Shown: positions 15,062 to 17,831 of the stretch, piece by piece
Layout of the letters: each line of letters starts with the position of its first letter
How positions within the stretch are numbered: position 1 is the stretch's first letter
NCBI GenBank assembly: GCA_030641535.1
Contig: DAOWHG010000032.1
Location: 1 to 17,831, forward strand
From: Mycoplasmatota bacterium
Lineage (GTDB): Bacteria > Bacillota_I > Bacilli_A > Izemoplasmatales > Izemoplasmataceae
Length of the DNA: 17,831 nt
Direction of reading: 5' to 3'
Translations under genes and position numbers: made by a program
Notes under the pieces: model-generated
Database searches by the model: none
The model's input: the letters and a program-made list of their open reading frames with translations, nothing else
What the model was told of the DNA's origin: nothing

Positions 15062-15883
15062 ATGGAAGAAGATGTACTGGAAGAAGAGATTGTAGAAGAA
15101 ATTGATTATACAGAAATTACTAATAAATATAGAACCAAATTGATAAATAAAATATCAATAATCTTCACTTGCTCTTTTCTTGTGTTCGGAAGCAGATGGA
15201 TTGTGAAGTATCAAGCTTTCGATATAGTTAGAGCTTCATATATATTCCAAACACTTTTAATTTGTACATTAGGAATATCTATTGGTACATTTGTATATAT
15301 TTTATTTAGTAAAAGAGATATAGGAAAAGAAGAAACAAGTAACAGCTACAAAAAGCTGTTAAGTATATTTGAAATTGTATGTATAATACCAATATTTATG
15401 GCATTGATTTCACTAAGCAATGCATTTGTTATTTCTCCAGCCACAGTAATTGGACAAAGTATGGAACCTTCATATTATGAGGGGCAAGATATATTTATGT
15501 GGCATTTAACATCAAATTATGAGCGTTTTGATGTAGTAGTATTAGAGACTGATCAAGATGAATTCTATTTAAAGAGAATAATTGGACTCCCTGGGGATTA
15601 CATAATAATCGACCATAATGTAATTAAAATAAATGGTGAGATTATTAATCAAGAATTTTTGGAAAACGATTCAGGGTCAATTGAAGTATATACGTATTGC
15701 AGCTTATCAAATGATGAGTATTGCGAGTTTGATGTTCCTCAAAATTCCTATTTTGTAATGGGAGATAATAGAGAACACTCTCTTGATTCAAGAAGTGATT
15801 TACTAGGATTTGTACATGAGGATAACTTGTATGGAACTGTTATATTAAAAATCAATAATATATTTAGAAATATCATAAATTAG
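15062..15883 (+). CDS. lepB: Signal peptidase I with extended N-terminal membrane domain
   Basis: Membrane serine protease that removes signal peptides from exported preproteins; 273 aa. Seen: a very acidic cytoplasmic N-terminus ([12 protein letters not shown], 2-13); two clear membrane segments (about 58-83 and 101-125) and a probable third (about 31-50); then the catalytic domain with S133 in GQSMEP, the general-base K171 in [12 protein letters not shown], and [11 protein letters not shown] (234-244). Most Firmicutes type I peptidases have a single N-terminal helix, so the extra helices are unusual. C213 and C221 sit in the exported part and could form a disulfide. The ATG at 15062 is nine bases after the ftsK stop, with AGGTGA (15051-15056) overlapping that stop. 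Adjacent rbgA and rnhB match a common Firmicutes order. Confidence 0.93.
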   Translation: MEEDVLEEEIVEEIDYTEITNKYRTKLINKISIIFTCSFLVFGSRWIVKYQAFDIVRASYIFQTLLICTLGISIGTFVYILFSKRDIGKEETSNSYKKLLSIFEIVCIIPIFMALISLSNAFVISPATVIGQSMEPSYYEGQDIFMWHLTSNYERFDVVVLETDQDEFYLKRIIGLPGDYIIIDHNVIKINGEIINQEFLENDSGSIEVYTYCSLSNDEYCEFDVPQNSYFVMGDNREHSLDSRSDLLGFVHEDNLYGTVILKINNIFRNIIN

Positions 15884-15893
15884 GAGTGATACT

Positions 15894-16751
15894 ATGAAGC
15901 AAATTCAATGGTATCCTGGCCATATGGCTAAGACCAAAAAAGAAGTTAAAGAGAAAATTAAATTAATTGATGTTGTGTTAGAACTCCTAGATGCTAGAAT
16001 TCCCTATTCATCACAAAATCCAGTTATTAAGGAGTTGACAGGAAACAAGCCAAGAGTTATTCTTTTGAATAAGGCTGATCTATCAGATCCTGTTGAACTT
16101 GATAAATGGGTCTCTTTTTTTGAAAATCAAGGGGTCAAGACGCTTAAAATTAATTCTTTAAGTGGAATGGGTGTTGACAAGATAAAAGGTGTTCTAAAAG
16201 TCGTGTTAAAAGATAAAATTGCTAAAGAAATATCTCGCGGTAGAAAAGAAAGACCGATTAGAGCAATGATTTTAGGTATACCTAATGTTGGAAAATCAAC
16301 ACTAATTAATAGACTTGCTTCTAAAAAGAAATTGATAGCAGAAGATCGTCCCGGAGTTACCAGACAAACTCAGTATATAAGAGTTGGTCAAGATTTTGAA
16401 TTGCTAGATACTCCTGGTATTTTATGGCCTAAATTTGATAGTAAAGATGTTGCATTTAAACTTGCAATCACTGGAGCAATTAAAGATAATATTTTACCGA
16501 TGGATGAGGTTGTAATATTTGGGTTTAAATTTTTGAATAAATTCCATTTAGATCAATTTGAAAAAAGATATTCTATTGAAGTCGACATTGATGACATACT
16601 AAAGATTTATAATGATATTGGAATTAAAAGAGGATGTTTATTACCAGGAAACAGAATTAATTATGAACGAGTAAATGAATTATTTCTTCATGACTTCAGA
16701 CACCAAAAATTTGGCAAGATGACTCTTGATAAAGTTAATGACTATGTATGA
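15894..16751 (+). CDS. rbgA: Ribosome biogenesis GTPase RbgA (YlqF)
   Basis: Circularly permuted GTPase required for late assembly of the 50S subunit; 285 aa, the family's usual size. Seen: the N-terminal family block [14 protein letters not shown] (5-18), [16 protein letters not shown] (28-43), then motifs in permuted order: G4 NKAD (59-62), G5-like NSLSG, G1 GIPNVGKST (128-136), switch RPGVTRQTQ (152-160) and G3 DTPGILWPK (172-180). A C-terminal helical ANTAR-like RNA-binding domain follows (about 205-275, including [12 protein letters not shown]). The start is the ATG within GTGATACTATG (15886-15896), preceded by TAGGAG. It overlaps the start of rnhB at its 3' end and ends in TGA. Confidence 0.96.
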   Translation: MKQIQWYPGHMAKTKKEVKEKIKLIDVVLELLDARIPYSSQNPVIKELTGNKPRVILLNKADLSDPVELDKWVSFFENQGVKTLKINSLSGMGVDKIKGVLKVVLKDKIAKEISRGRKERPIRAMILGIPNVGKSTLINRLASKKKLIAEDRPGVTRQTQYIRVGQDFELLDTPGILWPKFDSKDVAFKLAITGAIKDNILPMDEVVIFGFKFLNKFHLDQFEKRYSIEVDIDDILKIYNDIGIKRGCLLPGNRINYERVNELFLHDFRHQKFGKMTLDKVNDYV

Positions 16752-17364
16752 TTTTGAAAATGATTTATTAAGTAAGGGACATAAGTATATTGCAGGGTGT
16801 GATGAGGTTGGTAGAGGACCACTTGCTGGTCCATTAGTTGCTGCAGCTGTAATTCTAGACCCACTTAATAAAATTGAAGGATTGAATGATTCTAAAAAGT
16901 TATCTGAAAAGAAACGTATTATTCTTAGTAAAGAAATTATTGAAAAAGCAATTGCTTATCAAATTACTTATATTTATCCCAAAGAAATAGATAAGATTAA
17001 TGTATATCAAGCATCAAAAAAGGCAATGATTATTTCAATCAATGCATTAAGTGTTACTCCAACATTTGTTTTGTCTGATGCGATGCCACTAAAAGAAATT
17101 GATATACCATATTTAAGTATTATTAAAGGAGATTCAAAAAGCGCATCAATTGCTGCTGCTTCAATAATTGCAAAGGTAGAAAGAGATAATTACATGATTG
17201 AATTATCAAATAAGTATCCTGAATATGGATTTGATAAACATAAAGGGTATCCAACTAAAATGCATTTAGAGGCCTTAAAAAAATATGGTGTTTTGGATGT
17301 TTATCGTAAGAGTTATAAACCTGTAAATGATCTAATTAATGAACAAATGAAAATTGATTTATAA
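16744..17364 (+). CDS. rnhB: Ribonuclease HII
   Basis: Cleaves the RNA strand of RNA-DNA hybrids and starts removal of single ribonucleotides misincorporated into DNA; 206 aa from the chosen start. Seen: the catalytic motif [13 protein letters not shown] near residue 20 (Asp and Glu ligands), the third acid in FVLSDAMPL, and [21 protein letters not shown], the RNase HII signature with the fourth Asp, followed by [14 protein letters not shown]. These separate it from RNase HI and HIII. Three in-frame starts exist (TTG 16726, ATG 16738, ATG 16744). The last is preferred because AAAG at 16731-16734 is suitably spaced and the protein then begins like its relatives, but 16738 cannot be excluded. 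It overlaps rbgA by 8 bases, so translation is probably coupled. Confidence 0.92.
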   Translation: MYDFENDLLSKGHKYIAGCDEVGRGPLAGPLVAAAVILDPLNKIEGLNDSKKLSEKKRIILSKEIIEKAIAYQITYIYPKEIDKINVYQASKKAMIISINALSVTPTFVLSDAMPLKEIDIPYLSIIKGDSKSASIAAASIIAKVERDNYMIELSNKYPEYGFDKHKGYPTKMHLEALKKYGVLDVYRKSYKPVNDLINEQMKIDL

Positions 17365-17369
17365 AGAAA

Positions 17370-17397
17370 AAAAGACCTTTTGATAAGGTCTTTTATA
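17370..17397. terminator. Bidirectional terminator between rnhB and the ABC exporter gene
   Basis: AAAAGACCTT (17370-17379) pairs with AAGGTCTTTT (17385-17394) around a five-base loop, with A-rich and T-rich flanks serving both strands. It overlaps the minus-strand stop codon at 17393-17395. Confidence 0.83.
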
Positions 17398-17831
17398 TTT
17401 CTAAACTGGCATTATATAAACTGGAGTAATAGCCATCTTGTTTAATTAGTTCTTTATGTGTTCCTCTTTCAGTAATTCCTTTTTCTGTGAGTACCAAAAT
17501 TTCATCAGCATTAGAAATTGTCGATAATCTATGAGCAATAACAAGTGTAGTTCGTCCTTCACTTAGTTCATCTAATGCTTTTTGAATTAGTTTTTCGGTT
17601 ACATTATCTAAGCTAGAAGTTGCTTCATCTAAAATTAGTATTGGTGGGTTTTTAAGGAAAACACGAGCGATGCTTACTCTTTGTTTTTGGCCTCCAGACA
17701 ATTTAACACCTCGTTCACCAACAAGTGTATCGTATCCGTGTTCTAAAGAAACAATAAAGTCGTGAATATTTGCTTTTTTAGCAGCGTCAATAACTTCTTC
17801 AAATGTAGCTTCAGGTCGACCATAAATAATA
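17393..17831 (-). CDS. ABC exporter, ATP-binding domain C-terminal part (gene continues beyond window)
   Basis: The last ~146 residues of an ABC transporter whose reading frame stays open to the window edge. Seen in order: [17 protein letters not shown], a block typical of the helical subdomain of half-size exporters (MsbA/BmrA/LmrA type); [20 protein letters not shown], containing the X-loop and LSGGQ signature; Walker [14 protein letters not shown]-loop; and the H-loop histidine in VIAHRLSTI. The ending ([24 protein letters not shown]) is also typical of fused membrane-ATPase exporters rather than importers. The LSGGQ leucine codon is TTG and could be mistaken for a start, but homology continues upstream. 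Walker A and the membrane domain must lie beyond 17831. The substrate cannot be judged; such exporters often occur in pairs. Confidence 0.92.
   Translation of the reverse strand, partial: IIYGRPEATFEEVIDAAKKANIHDFIVSLEHGYDTLVGERGVKLSGGQKQRVSIARVFLKNPPILILDEATSSLDNVTEKLIQKALDELSEGRTTLVIAHRLSTISNADEILVLTEKGITERGTHKELIKQDGYYSSLYNASLEI

Noticed and set aside
1..17831. Mycoplasma-type genetic code (TGA as tryptophan)
   Set aside because: Four genes end at TGA directly before the next start, conserved tryptophans are TGG, and no gene needs TGA read-through.

Overview
The window is AT-rich (roughly 30% G+C by eye), densely packed and read with the standard bacterial code. Tryptophan is TGG, and TGA is used as a stop for the MATE, YlxM, 276-aa and RbgA genes, so this is not a Mycoplasma/Spiroplasma-type code. 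Gene content and order (ftsY-ylxM-ffh, prfA-prmC, lepB-rbgA-rnhB), short leaders and low G+C point to the low-G+C Gram-positive/Tenericutes area. An Acholeplasma/Izemoplasma-like fermenter fits, because a HydF maturase implies an [FeFe]-hydrogenase. The taxon is an inference. No transposase, integrase, CRISPR, tRNA or rRNA was seen.

Left part (1-2591): the 3' end of an aspartate ammonia-lyase overlaps by one base with hydF, the [FeFe]-hydrogenase maturation GTPase. This looks like the tail of a hyd maturation operon, closed by a terminator. A stand-alone MATE exporter follows (2685-4079). Next come prfA (release factor 1) and prmC (the methylase that modifies it), then topA with its own promoter and a strong terminator.

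Centre (8252-8627): the only long gene-free stretch holds what looks like an independent small RNA of about 100 nt. It has a consensus -35, an extended -10, a 5' hairpin, a long central hairpin, C-rich single-stranded segments able to pair with Shine-Dalgarno sequences, and a GAGA-capped intrinsic terminator. ftsY-ylxM-ffh (SRP receptor, its HTH companion, SRP GTPase) follows from its own promoter. It converges on a Cof-type HAD phosphatase gene across a bidirectional terminator.

Right part (12259-17364): five tightly spaced genes form an apparent operon. They are an unrecognised single-pass membrane protein, an FtsK/SpoIIIE DNA translocase with no membrane segments of its own, signal peptidase I with extra membrane helices, RbgA and RNase HII. 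The operon converges on the end of an ABC exporter gene that runs off the window on the minus strand.

The most interesting items are the C-rich small RNA, the membrane-less FtsK paired with an anchor-like neighbour, and the aspartase-HydF pairing. Five genes also share a fixed GTGATA-N2-ATG translation start.
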